Shown piece after piece: positions 56,823 to 64,000 of a stretch of 64,000 nucleotides of DNA (positions are counted from its first letter, which is position 1; every line of letters starts with the position of its first letter). The position numbers and the translations under genes were made by a program. Location: positions 42,339 to 106,338 of the forward strand of contig CAMHAM010000006.1 in the NCBI GenBank assembly GCA_946183415.1, in the 5' to 3' direction. A model generated the notes under the pieces. It was not told the DNA's origin, ran no database searches, and saw nothing but the letters and a program-made list of their open reading frames with translations. The stretch is from an uncultured Prevotella sp. (GTDB lineage: Bacteria > Bacteroidota > Bacteroidia > Bacteroidales > Bacteroidaceae).

Positions 56823-57965
56823 TCAGAAAATACGCTTCGTAATCCTGAGATTCAGCACAGGATAAACCTTAAAGGCCTTAAACGTCTTAACGTAATCACC
56901 TACCTGACCACCGATATTCTCCACATCACTAATCAGGTCAATACCATCGTGCGTATAGACTTTAGGACTGCCACCCCAGATCCATACACCGGCATCGAAA
57001 GAGATCTTCCAGTCATCACGCCCCTTCACCATGTTGCCGCCATATCCAAAGCCTAAATAGGGCTTAAACGAATTAGACTTCGCCTTCACATGAATCATAC
57101 CGTCAGTACCTGGCTCCATGTTATATCGCTCGCCAGCCTTACGCTCTACCCCATTATCATCGGTGAAATCATGGGTAAACGTACCTAAAGTGAAGCCCAG
57201 GCGACCGTAATCGAGAATCTGGGCATAGAGATCACTGGGAATAACGTTCAGATGATACTTGTCAATGATTTCTTCAGAAATGCCCATGTCCTCCCAGTCC
57301 ATGATAGGATAACGCTTCTCTGCACGTTCATACATGCGGTTGTAGATACCCACAGCCAACAGCGAGGTCATCGCCTCTGTGGTATTATCAGCCTTGGCAA
57401 ACTGCGACGGTCCCCAATAGAAACCAGCAGTGAAGTGCCAGTGCTTGTTATTCTTAAAGGGGAAGATATCAAGCAGCAGCTTGAAATTGTTCATCGTGGG
57501 TTTGCCCACCATATCCACATGATCTTCGACATCGAAGCCTGAGAAGCCCCTCATCATCTTCTGCATCTTATCGAAAGAACTCTCCACGGGGTTGCCTTGC
57601 GCATCATACTGATGAGCAGGCTTGCCGCCAATAGTCACATCGAACTTCATCTTCGCGGTAAAACGCGGCATAAAGTTATAGCCAGCACGCAACTGGAAAT
57701 ACTCACCGATGGGCGAAGAAGCCTCGATGCCGATACCCGTAGTTCCTGCAGTCACAGAGAGATCCAGATGCTGGAAGATGTTATGCTCCTTCCAGTACTG
57801 AAACACGGGTATATACTCAGAGTGGAACTCCTGCTGCTCTGTAGTCTGCGTCTCCTGCGCAGAAGCGAGTAGAGAGAACTGAAAAGTGAAAAGTATCATC
57901 AACACCCTCACTCCCCAATTCAACTCACCAAATTTGACCTTCATAATAAACATATTCTTCTTCAT
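56823..57965 (-). CDS. outer-membrane beta-barrel protein, unknown
   Basis: 380 residues. The signal region (VRVLMILFTFQFSLLASAQ) is preceded by an unusual 20-residue leader, with alternative ATGs, and is itself partly encoded by a heptamer-phased repeat. The mature part has amphipathic strands (HLDLSVTAGTTGIGIEASS, YFQLRAGYNFMPRF, WHFTAGFYWGPSQF) and ends VLNLRITKRIF with a terminal Phe, as in barrels recognised by the BAM complex. No specific family recognised. Convergent with the tailed secreted protein. Confidence 0.75.
   Translation of the reverse strand: MKKNMFIMKVKFGELNWGVRVLMILFTFQFSLLASAQETQTTEQQEFHSEYIPVFQYWKEHNIFQHLDLSVTAGTTGIGIEASSPIGEYFQLRAGYNFMPRFTAKMKFDVTIGGKPAHQYDAQGNPVESSFDKMQKMMRGFSGFDVEDHVDMVGKPTMNNFKLLLDIFPFKNNKHWHFTAGFYWGPSQFAKADNTTEAMTSLLAVGIYNRMYERAEKRYPIMDWEDMGISEEIIDKYHLNVIPSDLYAQILDYGRLGFTLGTFTHDFTDDNGVERKAGERYNMEPGTDGMIHVKAKSNSFKPYLGFGYGGNMVKGRDDWKISFDAGVWIWGGSPKVYTHDGIDLISDVENIGGQVGDYVKTFKAFKVYPVLNLRITKRIF
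57865..57899. repeat. heptamer-phased segment in barrel signal peptide
   Basis: Units GCGAGTA-GAGAGAA-CTGAAAA-GTGAAAA-GTATCAT run from 57865 at 7-bp spacing on the plus strand. They encode LMILFTFQFSLLAS on the minus strand. Confidence 0.65.
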
Positions 57966-57989
57966 ATATATAAACCTAGTCTATTTTTA

Positions 57990-58036
57990 CACTCCACACT
58001 CCTCACTACTCGCCCCTCACTCCACACTCCTCACTT
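57990..58036. repeat. heptamer array between lipoprotein and barrel genes (7 units)
   Basis: CAC/TAC/CGC triplets at 57990, 57997, 58004, 58011, 58018, 58025 and 58032, exact 7-bp period, unit CACTCCT. The last unit contains the TGA stop codon of the DUF4878 gene (58031-58033). Confidence 0.9.
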
Positions 58037-58531
58037 CATCTTCCACCGGCCTTGACGCTCCACCATGGGGACAACAATCTCCTCGTTGACGGAATCACCG
58101 AAACAGAGCACCAGGAAGACATTCGTGACCTTCAGCGTGGTGTCAGTCCGGGCATTGGAGATACGCACCTCGCGGATACCATGATGCACTTCCTCCTGCT
58201 GCGCCATAAACTGGCGGAGATTCACCTCGTGCTCCTCCATACGGTCGATGGTGCCGATAGTATCCAGCGGCTGGAATTCCTTTCCCTCAAGGAACTCGCG
58301 ATATTCGCCCCGCATCAAGTGCTCATAATAGCCCTTCGCTGCCAGCGAGGCCATCTCCTCAGGCGTAGGGCCGCCGCAGGCGCCCACTAGAAAGGCTAGT
58401 ATAACTAGTCGGACTAGTCGGACTAGACGGACTAGACGAACTAGATGGACTAGACGAACTAGATGGACTAGACGAACTAGATGGACTAGGAATCCTGGCG
58501 CCTCTGGCCTGCCAACACTGCCCTTCCTCAT
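58031..58531 (-). CDS. DUF4878-like lipoprotein with repeat-encoded signal peptide
   Basis: 166 residues. The signal peptide is largely a repeat: after [14 protein letters not shown] come LVH and LVR triplets (residues about 15-46) encoded by CTAG units in 9-bp phase, leading to [11 protein letters not shown], a lipobox with Cys52. The mature domain ([46 protein letters not shown]) fits DUF4878/NTF2-like lipoproteins, from memory. It overlaps der by 4 bp (ATGA). Its stop codon lies in another array. Arg/His in the hydrophobic stretch is unusual, and a later start would be more normal, but no Met is present. Confidence 0.8.
   Translation of the reverse strand: MRKGSVGRPEAPGFLVHLVRLVHLVRLVHLVRLVRLVRLVRLVILAFLVGACGGPTPEEMASLAAKGYYEHLMRGEYREFLEGKEFQPLDTIGTIDRMEEHEVNLRQFMAQQEEVHHGIREVRISNARTDTTLKVTNVFLVLCFGDSVNEEIVVPMVERQGRWKMK
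58387..58494. repeat. CTAG-phased 9-bp array in lipoprotein signal region (12 units)
   Basis: CTAG at 58387 and then every 9 bp to 58486 with no phase slip: twelve copies. The distal half alternates CTAGACGAA and CTAGATGGA, a higher-order 18-bp repeat. Confidence 0.97.
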
Positions 58532-59841
58532 TTCTGCCTGATGAAGACATTGATGGGCGAGCCGGTAAGCGTCCAGTTCTCGCGGATCTTATTCTCGAGG
58601 AAGCGCTTATAAGGCTCCTTGACATACTGCGGCAGATTGGCATAGAACACGAAGGTGGGAATCTGTGTATCAGGCACCTGTGCCACATATTTGATCTTGA
58701 TATACTTGCCCTTCACCGAGGGAGGCGGGAAAGCCTCTATCAGGGGCAGCATCACCTCGTTGAGCTTCGAAGTACCAATCTTAGCCTTACGGTTCAGATA
58801 TACTTCCTTCGCCGTCTCGAGCACCTTGAAAATGCGCTGCTTCGTGAGGGCAGAGGCAAAGATGATGGGGAAATCCACGAATGGCGCCATGCGCTGACGG
58901 ATGGCATTGATAAAGGTATCGATAGCGGCCTGTGATTTATCCTCCACAAGATCCCATTTATTCACAACTACCACCAGCGACTTGTTGTTCTTCTGAATCA
59001 GCTGGAAGATGTTCATATCCTGCGCCTCGATACCACGGGTGGCATCGATCATGAGGATGCAGACATCGCTGTTCTCGATGGCACGGATAGAGCGCATCAC
59101 AGAATAGAACTCGAGGTCTTCAGTCACCTTGTTCTTACGACGGATACCAGCGGTATCCACCAGGTAGAAGTCGAATCCGAACTTATCATAGCGGGTATAG
59201 ATACTGTCGCGCGTGGTGCCGGCAATCTCAGTCACGATGTTACGGTCTTCACCGATAAAGGCATTGATGATACTCGATTTGCCTGCATTAGGACGACCCA
59301 CGACGGCAAAGCGGGGAATACCCTCCTCAAGGTCATCCTTAGCCTTCTCAGGCAGGATCTCAAGCACCTTGTCGAGCAAATCGCCAGTGCCACTGCCAGT
59401 GGCAGCACTAATGGGCCAGGGATCACCGAGCCCGAGCTTATAGAATTCATACTGATCGTAGAGGTCCTTGCCATCATCAGCCTTATTAGCCACCAGGAGG
59501 ACAGGGAGCTTGGCACGGCGCAGGATCTGCGCCACGTCCATATCCCAGCCCGTCACACCATTATTGATATCGCAAAGAAAAAGCACCAGGTCGGCTTCCT
59601 CCGTGGCGATAATCACCTGCTTACGGATTTCCTCTTCGAACACATCATCGGAATTAACCACCCAGCCGCCAGTATCGACGACAGAGAACTCGCGCCCATT
59701 CCATTCGCACTTGCCGTACTGACGGTCGCGCGTCGTACCTGCCTCGTTGCTCACAATCGCCTGGCGTGACTTTGTCAAGCGATTGAAAAGCGTAGATTTT
59801 CCCACATTCGGGCGCCCAACTATTGCTACTAAATTTCCCAT
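58528..59841 (-). CDS. der: ribosome biogenesis GTPase Der (EngA)
   Basis: 437 residues with two consecutive GTPase domains: G1 [13 protein letters not shown]3 DTGG and G4 NKAD in the first; [17 protein letters not shown] and NKWD in the second. A C-terminal KH-like domain follows ([19 protein letters not shown]). Der assists 50S subunit assembly. It precedes the lipoprotein gene (4-bp overlap) and follows era, separated by a CTAG decamer array. Confidence 0.97.
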   Translation of the reverse strand: MGNLVAIVGRPNVGKSTLFNRLTKSRQAIVSNEAGTTRDRQYGKCEWNGREFSVVDTGGWVVNSDDVFEEEIRKQVIIATEEADLVLFLCDINNGVTGWDMDVAQILRRAKLPVLLVANKADDGKDLYDQYEFYKLGLGDPWPISAATGSGTGDLLDKVLEILPEKAKDDLEEGIPRFAVVGRPNAGKSSIINAFIGEDRNIVTEIAGTTRDSIYTRYDKFGFDFYLVDTAGIRRKNKVTEDLEFYSVMRSIRAIENSDVCILMIDATRGIEAQDMNIFQLIQKNNKSLVVVVNKWDLVEDKSQAAIDTFINAIRQRMAPFVDFPIIFASALTKQRIFKVLETAKEVYLNRKAKIGTSKLNEVMLPLIEAFPPPSVKGKYIKIKYVAQVPDTQIPTFVFYANLPQYVKEPYKRFLENKIRENWTLTGSPINVFIRQK

Positions 59842-59855
59842 ATTCTTCTCTTTTT

Positions 59856-59895
59856 CTAGGATTGCCTAGGATCGCCTAGGATTGCCTAGGCCCTC
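59856..59895. repeat. CTAG-phased 10-bp array between der and era (4 units)
   Basis: CCTAGGATTG/CCTAGGATCG units with CTAG at 59856, 59866, 59876 and 59886: a 10-bp period, unlike the 9-bp arrays elsewhere. It ends 4 bp from the era stop codon region. Confidence 0.92.
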
Positions 59896-60787
59896 AATCC
59901 AAATTATACCCAAAATGCTCCAGTTCCCGCTCGGAAGAACGCCAGTCCTTATCCACCTTGACGAAGATCTCGAGATAGATGGCCTTGCCAAAGAACTTCT
60001 CCAGCGACTTGCGAGCCTCGGTAGATACCTTCTTCAGCGCCACGCCCTGATGACCGATGATGATGCCCTTCTGCGAGTCGCGCTCTACGTAGATCACAGC
60101 ATTGATGTGGATGTGTTTGTCGTCCTCCTTGAAACGCTCCACTGCAACCTCTACCGAATACGGGATCTCCTTATCGTAATAGAGCAGGATCTTCTCGCGG
60201 ATAATCTCCGACACGAAGAAGCGCGCGGGCTTATCTGTCAGCTGGTCTTTATCGAAGTAGGCAGGACTCTCGGGGAGCAGTTCCTGAATGCGCTTCAACA
60301 GCATGTCGATGCCAAACTTGTTCTTTGCGGAAATCGGCAGGATCTCAGCATTGGGCAGTAAGGAATGCCAGTGCTCCACAATCGCCGCCAGGCTGGATTG
60401 TGCAGTGGGCGCATCCAGCGAGTCAATCTTATTGACAAGCAGGATGACGGGTATCGACATCTTCTGCACCTTCTCCAGGAAGTCCATGTTCTTCTCTGGA
60501 TTCTCCACCACATCCGTCACATAGAGCAGGACATCAGCATCCTGCAGAGCCGACTCCAAGAAGGCGAGCATCGACTCCTGAAGCTTGTAATTAGGCTTTA
60601 ATACGCCTGGTGTGTCGGAGAAGACAATCTGCATCTCGGGGGTATTCACAATGCCCATGATGCGATGGCGCGTGGTCTGGGCCTTAAAGGTTGCAATCGA
60701 AATACGCTCACCAACCAATTGGTTCATGAGCGTACTTTTACCTACGTTGGGATTTCCAACGATATTGACGAATCCTGCTTTGTGCAT
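59894..60787 (-). CDS. era: GTPase Era
   Basis: 297 residues from the ATG at 60785-60787 ([20 protein letters not shown]), the family-standard start. The ORF-track start adds MKSEKL, which is a reading of the adjacent heptamer array. G1 GNPNVGKST, G3 DTPGVLKP, G4 NKID; C-terminal KH domain with EIPYSVEVAVERFKED, GIIIGHQGVALKKVSTEARK and KVDKDWRSSERELEHFGY. Era binds 16S rRNA for 30S maturation. Confidence 0.96.
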   Translation of the reverse strand: MHKAGFVNIVGNPNVGKSTLMNQLVGERISIATFKAQTTRHRIMGIVNTPEMQIVFSDTPGVLKPNYKLQESMLAFLESALQDADVLLYVTDVVENPEKNMDFLEKVQKMSIPVILLVNKIDSLDAPTAQSSLAAIVEHWHSLLPNAEILPISAKNKFGIDMLLKRIQELLPESPAYFDKDQLTDKPARFFVSEIIREKILLYYDKEIPYSVEVAVERFKEDDKHIHINAVIYVERDSQKGIIIGHQGVALKKVSTEARKSLEKFFGKAIYLEIFVKVDKDWRSSERELEHFGYNLD

Positions 60788-60791
60788 CAAC

Positions 60792-60830
60792 TTTTCACTT
60801 TTCACTCCTCACTTTTCATTTCTCACTTCC
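60792..60830. repeat. heptamer array filling the fabH-era gap
   Basis: CAC/CAT at 60796, 60803, 60810, 60817 and 60824, exact 7-bp period (TTTTCAC, TCCTCAC, TTTTCAT). It covers the whole 28-bp gap and the fabH stop codon (60816-60818) and encodes the last residues of FabH (SEK). Confidence 0.9.
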
Positions 60831-61823
60831 GTTGTATGCCCACTTTAAGTAGGATGCTCCATGTACAAATCCTGCACCAAACGCGGTGAGTATCATGTTA
60901 TCGCCCTTCTGGAGACGATTTTCGTAGTCCCATAGGGCGAGCGGTATCGTGGCAGCACTCGTGTTACCGTAGTGCTCAATGTTCACCATCACCTGTTCCA
61001 TTGGGAGTTCCAGACGCTTGGCTACTGCCTCGATGATACGCATATTGGCCTGATGAGGAACGACCCACTGGATGTTATCCTTGTTCAGGCCGTTACGCTC
61101 AGCTATCAGCGCACAGTCGTTGCTCATGTTCGTCACTGCATAGCGGAACACCGTGCGCCCCTCTTGATAGAGATAGTGCAGACGATGATCTACCGTGAAG
61201 TGCGACGGCGGGCAGACGGAACCTCCTGCCTTCATATGCAGGAACGGGAGTCCCTTGCCATCTGTGCGGAAGTAGGAATCCATCACACCGATATTCTGCT
61301 CTTCTGTGGCCTCAAGAAGGACTGCTGCAGCACCGTCACCAAAGAGGGGACATGTCTGGCGGTCCTTATAGTCTGTCACCGACGACATCTTATCGGCTCC
61401 GATGATGATAATCTTCTTATAGCGTCCGCTCTGGATCATCGTCGCAGCCACGTCGAGTGTATAGAGGAATCCGCAACAGGCGCCCCAGAAGTCGAAGGCG
61501 AAAGCATTCTTCAGTCCCAACTTTCCTACAACGATACTGGCCGTCGAGGGGAACTTATAGTCAGCCGTAGAAGTGGCTACAATCACTGCGTCGATGGAAT
61601 CAGGGTCTGCACCAGTCTTCTGCATCAGCTGCTTGGCAGCCTTACGTGCCATATAACTGGTGCCGAGACCTTCCTCCGTCAGGATGCGGCGCTCTTTGAT
61701 ACCCACACGCGTCATAATCCACTCATCGTTGGTGTCAACCATCCTCGACAGTTCATCATTGGTAAGAACATAATCGGGAACGTAGCCACCTACGCCAGTG
61801 ATGATCGCGTTGATTTTATCCAT
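60816..61823 (-). CDS. fabH: 3-oxoacyl-[ACP] synthase III (KAS III)
   Basis: 335 residues. Initiates fatty acid synthesis by condensing acetyl-CoA (or branched acyl-CoA) with malonyl-ACP. The triad is visible: Cys in [17 protein letters not shown], His in [14 protein letters not shown], Asn in [32 protein letters not shown] is the usual N-terminal signature. It is flanked by rpmF (1-bp overlap) and era, part of the DUF177-rpmF-fabH-era-der unit. The C-terminal codons fall inside a heptamer array. Confidence 0.96.
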   Translation of the reverse strand: MDKINAIITGVGGYVPDYVLTNDELSRMVDTNDEWIMTRVGIKERRILTEEGLGTSYMARKAAKQLMQKTGADPDSIDAVIVATSTADYKFPSTASIVVGKLGLKNAFAFDFWGACCGFLYTLDVAATMIQSGRYKKIIIIGADKMSSVTDYKDRQTCPLFGDGAAAVLLEATEEQNIGVMDSYFRTDGKGLPFLHMKAGGSVCPPSHFTVDHRLHYLYQEGRTVFRYAVTNMSNDCALIAERNGLNKDNIQWVVPHQANMRIIEAVAKRLELPMEQVMVNIEHYGNTSAATIPLALWDYENRLQKGDNMILTAFGAGFVHGASYLKWAYNGSEK

Positions 61824-62014
61824 TACTCAGCTACTTCTTCCTCAATCTTGATAGCTACCTTACCACGATAGTAACCACAGGTGGGGCATACAGTGTGATA
61901 AACATAATATGCGCCACAGTTAGGGCATACTGCCAGTGTGGGAGCTACTGCCTTGTCGTGAGTACGACGCTTGAGTGTACGAGTCTTTGACTGTCTTCTT
62001 TTAGGATGTGCCAT
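61823..62014 (-). CDS. rpmF: 50S ribosomal protein L32
   Basis: 63 residues. Basic N-terminus [21 protein letters not shown] and a zinc ribbon [20 protein letters not shown] with four cysteines. It follows the DUF177/YceD gene, the universal yceD-rpmF pairing, and overlaps fabH by 1 bp. Confidence 0.97.
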   Translation of the reverse strand: MAHPKRRQSKTRTLKRRTHDKAVAPTLAVCPNCGAYYVYHTVCPTCGYYRGKVAIKIEEEVAE

Positions 62015-62059
62015 AATTCTATAATTCTTTAATTGTTACATTTTTACTTTTCTACCATT

Positions 62060-62581
62060 TTACTCTTTCAATTTCAAGAGTTTCTCCCAGCGGGGGTCTA
62101 TCGCCTGGCTGGACTCCTCATCGCTGCTTCGGTCAGCTGACAGCTCTTCCAGAGCTTGCGTCATGACAGGGTTGCACTTGCCGGGTGCATGCACATGCCT
62201 GATGGGTATGGCCAGAACTATAAACTCATAGATGATCCACGACATGTCGAGTATTCCTTCGTTCTCGTCCACGACGATCATATCATCCTCCTCTGAGGCC
62301 TCGCTTCCGAGCTTGACAATGAGACGATTATCGGTTTCCACCGGCTGCTCCATATCGTCGAGACAACGGTCACAAGGGATAATCACTGTGCCTGCCGTAT
62401 GGAAGTTGAACTCGAAAAAGCCAGTAGCCTTGCGTATAGACACTGACACGTGCAATGAGCCTCGCCTCGTCTCGGCACCGTCCAGAGCCTCGAAGTAACG
62501 GTCATCCAGATCGAAATCCAAGGAAGTTTCCTCTTTCTTCAAACCCTTCAGATCTATCTTCAACAACTCCAAACAACACAT
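62060..62581 (-). CDS. DUF177/YceD-family protein
   Basis: 173 residues. The DUF177 (YceD) core is marked by IIPCDRCLDDMEQPVE and an acidic region; the family is almost always immediately upstream of rpmF, as here (45-bp gap), and is linked to 23S rRNA/L32 assembly. The C-terminus is charged (SSDEESSQAIDPRWEKLLKL). It has the promoter of the unit, about 20 bp upstream of its ATG. Confidence 0.9.
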   Translation of the reverse strand: MCCLELLKIDLKGLKKEETSLDFDLDDRYFEALDGAETRRGSLHVSVSIRKATGFFEFNFHTAGTVIIPCDRCLDDMEQPVETDNRLIVKLGSEASEEDDMIVVDENEGILDMSWIIYEFIVLAIPIRHVHAPGKCNPVMTQALEELSADRSSDEESSQAIDPRWEKLLKLKE

Positions 62582-62600
62582 AATAATCCAATTTGGGTTG

Positions 62601-62608
62601 CAAAGTTA
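62601..62608 (-). promoter_or_regulatory. -7 promoter box for DUF177-rpmF-fabH-era-der unit
   Basis: TAACTTTG on the minus strand, 19 bp upstream of the DUF177 ATG; it matches TAnnTTTG. Confidence 0.75.
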
Positions 62609-62727
62609 CAAACTTTTTTTCAATTAAGGAGCGGTTATTTGGTTTTTTTATCATTTTAAGGCAAATTCTTTAGTTATCAAGGGTTTATATTACACAAACC
62701 ACCCCGTATTTGTGCAGTTTTCAATGC

Positions 62728-63894
62728 TCATCGAGGAAGTTCCACACGGAATGTCGTACCTTTACCCAGCTCCGACGATTTTACAAAAATGCGGCCTTTA
62801 TGATACTCCTCAACAATCCGTTTTGCCAAAGAAAGTCCAAGTCCCCATCCTCGTTGTTTCGTAGTAAAGCCTGGGGTAAACACATTCTTGATATCCTTCT
62901 TACGAATACCTTTACCGGTATCTTTCACTTCAAGGATCACCTTGCTGCCCTCTTCGGATAATGACAGGTCAATTCTGCCATTTCCTTCCATGGCATCGAC
63001 TGCATTCTTACATAAGTTCTCTACCACCCACTCAAACAGGGAAGTATTCATTCTGACAATCACATCCTGCTCTGGAACATGGCAAACCATCTCGACTTTG
63101 TTGGACGTGCGACGGCTCATATAGTCAATGACATGATTCAACACTTCATTCATCGAGCCTTCTTTCGGTTCAGGCAAGGAACCAATCTTTGAGAAGCGCT
63201 CTGCAATACGTTCCAAGCGCTTTACATCCTTATCCAACTCCGGGATGAGTTCATCATCGGGATGATTCTCTTTTAGGATTTCCACCCACGCCATCAGACT
63301 GGAAATCGGTGTACCCAATTGATGGGCAGTTTCCTTCGACAGCCCCACCCATACCTTATTCTGTTCTGCTTTCTTGGATGAAAGGAGCGCGAATATGGCT
63401 ACTACCGCAAATATCATCACAATACCCAGTTGCCAGTAAGGATACTGCGAAAGCCGCTTCAGAAGCAACGACTCGTCATAGCACACCAATTGATAGTCCC
63501 GGGTCCTCGTCGAGTCGCCCAGATAGATCTTGATATACCTGTCTCTTTCGAAGAGTTTCCTCCCATACTGTTCCACGTAGGATTCAGAGTCGGCAGCCGT
63601 CTTCTCATCCATCTCGATGTTCCGGTAGTCGCTCACCCGCCCTGCGGAGTCGAGTATGACCACGGGGATGGTGTTGTTGCCCTGAATAACGTCCAAGACA
63701 AGAGTCAAGTCCGTGTTTTCGTCCGCATGATTGAGGGCACGGAGAGCCTGGGCCCATACCTCCATCTTCTGGCGCTCCTCGTTGGAGAGGTCCTTTACCA
63801 GATAGTGGGAAACGAGTAGTGAGCTGATGGCAATAGCCACAGCTGCTATTACCAAGAGGATCTTCATCTGTCGGATTCGGTCTGTCCACTGCAT
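62728..63894 (-). CDS. membrane sensor histidine kinase
   Basis: 388 residues. Two transmembrane segments (ILLVIAAVAIAISSLLVSHYL near residue 12-32 and WQLGIVMIFAVVAIFALLS near 150-170) bracket a periplasmic sensor of about 115 residues. The DHp helix has the H-box GLSKETAHQLGTPISSL; the HATPase has N-box NLCKNAVDAM, G1 DTGKGI, F-box FTPGF and G2 GWGLGLSLAKRIVEEYH. No response regulator is visible inside the window. The unknown signal is presumably periplasmic. Confidence 0.93.
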   Translation of the reverse strand: MQWTDRIRQMKILLVIAAVAIAISSLLVSHYLVKDLSNEERQKMEVWAQALRALNHADENTDLTLVLDVIQGNNTIPVVILDSAGRVSDYRNIEMDEKTAADSESYVEQYGRKLFERDRYIKIYLGDSTRTRDYQLVCYDESLLLKRLSQYPYWQLGIVMIFAVVAIFALLSSKKAEQNKVWVGLSKETAHQLGTPISSLMAWVEILKENHPDDELIPELDKDVKRLERIAERFSKIGSLPEPKEGSMNEVLNHVIDYMSRRTSNKVEMVCHVPEQDVIVRMNTSLFEWVVENLCKNAVDAMEGNGRIDLSLSEEGSKVILEVKDTGKGIRKKDIKNVFTPGFTTKQRGWGLGLSLAKRIVEEYHKGRIFVKSSELGKGTTFRVELPR

Positions 63895-63951
63895 ACAATA
63901 GAATAACGCTCAAAAGATGGATTTATTGTGTCCTGGGAGGAAGGGATATAC

Positions 63952-63986
63952 AAAAAGAGCCCCGGGTCATTGCTGACTCGGGGCTC
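63952..63986 (-). terminator. intrinsic terminator upstream of sensor kinase gene
   Basis: A 13-bp stem (GAGCCCCGGGTCA, one G-T wobble) with loop TTGC on the plus strand. On the minus strand it is followed by TTTTTG. It ends a minus-strand unit lying beyond the right edge, so the kinase gene probably has its own promoter in 63895-63950. Confidence 0.85.
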
Positions 63987-64000
63987 ACTGATGAAAGATG

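Noticed and set aside
58359-58688. Antisense Ser/Pro-rich ORF over the CTAG array
   Set aside because: It is another frame of the array and of der, with no independent support.
60788-60805. Six-residue N-terminal extension of Era (MKSEKL)
   Set aside because: It is encoded by the heptamer array; Era orthologues start MHKAGF.
63569-63584. TGTTCCACGT, half of a parS-like palindrome
   Set aside because: The right half (AGGATT) does not complete the palindrome, and it lies inside the histidine kinase coding region.

Overview
The window looks like a contiguous piece of chromosome from a Bacteroidetes bacterium close to Prevotella/Xylanibacter/Segatella. The reasons are the gene families (OstA-like/PpiC pair, DUF5683, DUF5020, DUF3316, DUF4878, four-helix-bundle suffix protein), the TAnnTTTG -7 promoter box in front of most transcription units, sparse Shine-Dalgarno sequences, and secreted proteins ending in a G-[LV]-Y-[IV]-x-[DN]-G-K-K-[IV]-V-[IV]-K tail. 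No rRNA operon, CRISPR array, transposase or prophage module is visible. Species assignment is not possible from this sequence alone.

Layout. 1-2.9 kb: 5' part of purB (minus strand), then two identical tRNA-Val(TAC) genes bracketing an ACT-domain protein and a PaaK-type ligase. 3.0-14.9 kb: a long minus-strand unit in the order clpP-clpX-recQ-guaB-ppi-surA-ostA-mutL. 15.0-19.0 kb: tig, lptB and, divergently, an mlaE/mlaF lipid-transport pair. 19.1-23.0 kb: a partner-switching cassette made of a PP2C (SpoIIE/RsbU-like) phosphatase, an RsbW-like ATPase, a STAS protein and a kinase-like ATPase without an H-box. 23.0-25.1 kb: a repeat-rich non-coding patch, two small genes and a nucleotidyltransferase/HEPN pair. 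25.2-33.1 kb: two giant secreted repeat proteins that share a module. 33.2-36.0 kb (minus): DUF5020, lpxB, surE. 36.1-43.4 kb (plus): parA-parB-DUF5683-LysM transglycosylase-relA/spoT-pectinesterase. 43.4-46.5 kb (minus): merR and alaS. 46.6-51.9 kb (plus): four-helix-bundle protein, topoisomerase IV A, DUF3316 and an S41 peptidase. 52.0-56.8 kb: tRNA-Leu, a coiled-coil lipoprotein, an OmpA-family porin and a tailed secreted protein. 56.8-64 kb (minus): an outer-membrane beta-barrel, then DUF177-rpmF-fabH-era-der-DUF4878 lipoprotein, and a sensor histidine kinase.

Most of this is housekeeping: envelope biogenesis (LptB, LpxB, OstA, SurA-type chaperones, Mla, OmpA), proteostasis (ClpXP, trigger factor), chromosome maintenance (ParAB, topo IV, RecQ, MutL), the stringent response and translation. 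The feature I find most unusual is not a gene. It is a set of strictly phased very short tandem repeats: 9-bp units anchored on CTAG, 7-bp units of GTGAAAA/GAGGAGT type, 8-bp units of GCTCCAAC type and 10-bp units. They occur at about 18 places. They lie inside coding regions (alaS, lpxB twice, three signal peptides), fill whole intergenic gaps, often share bases with the stop codon of the upstream gene, and in four cases form inverted pairs. Coordinates were read by eye; no alignments or database searches were run.
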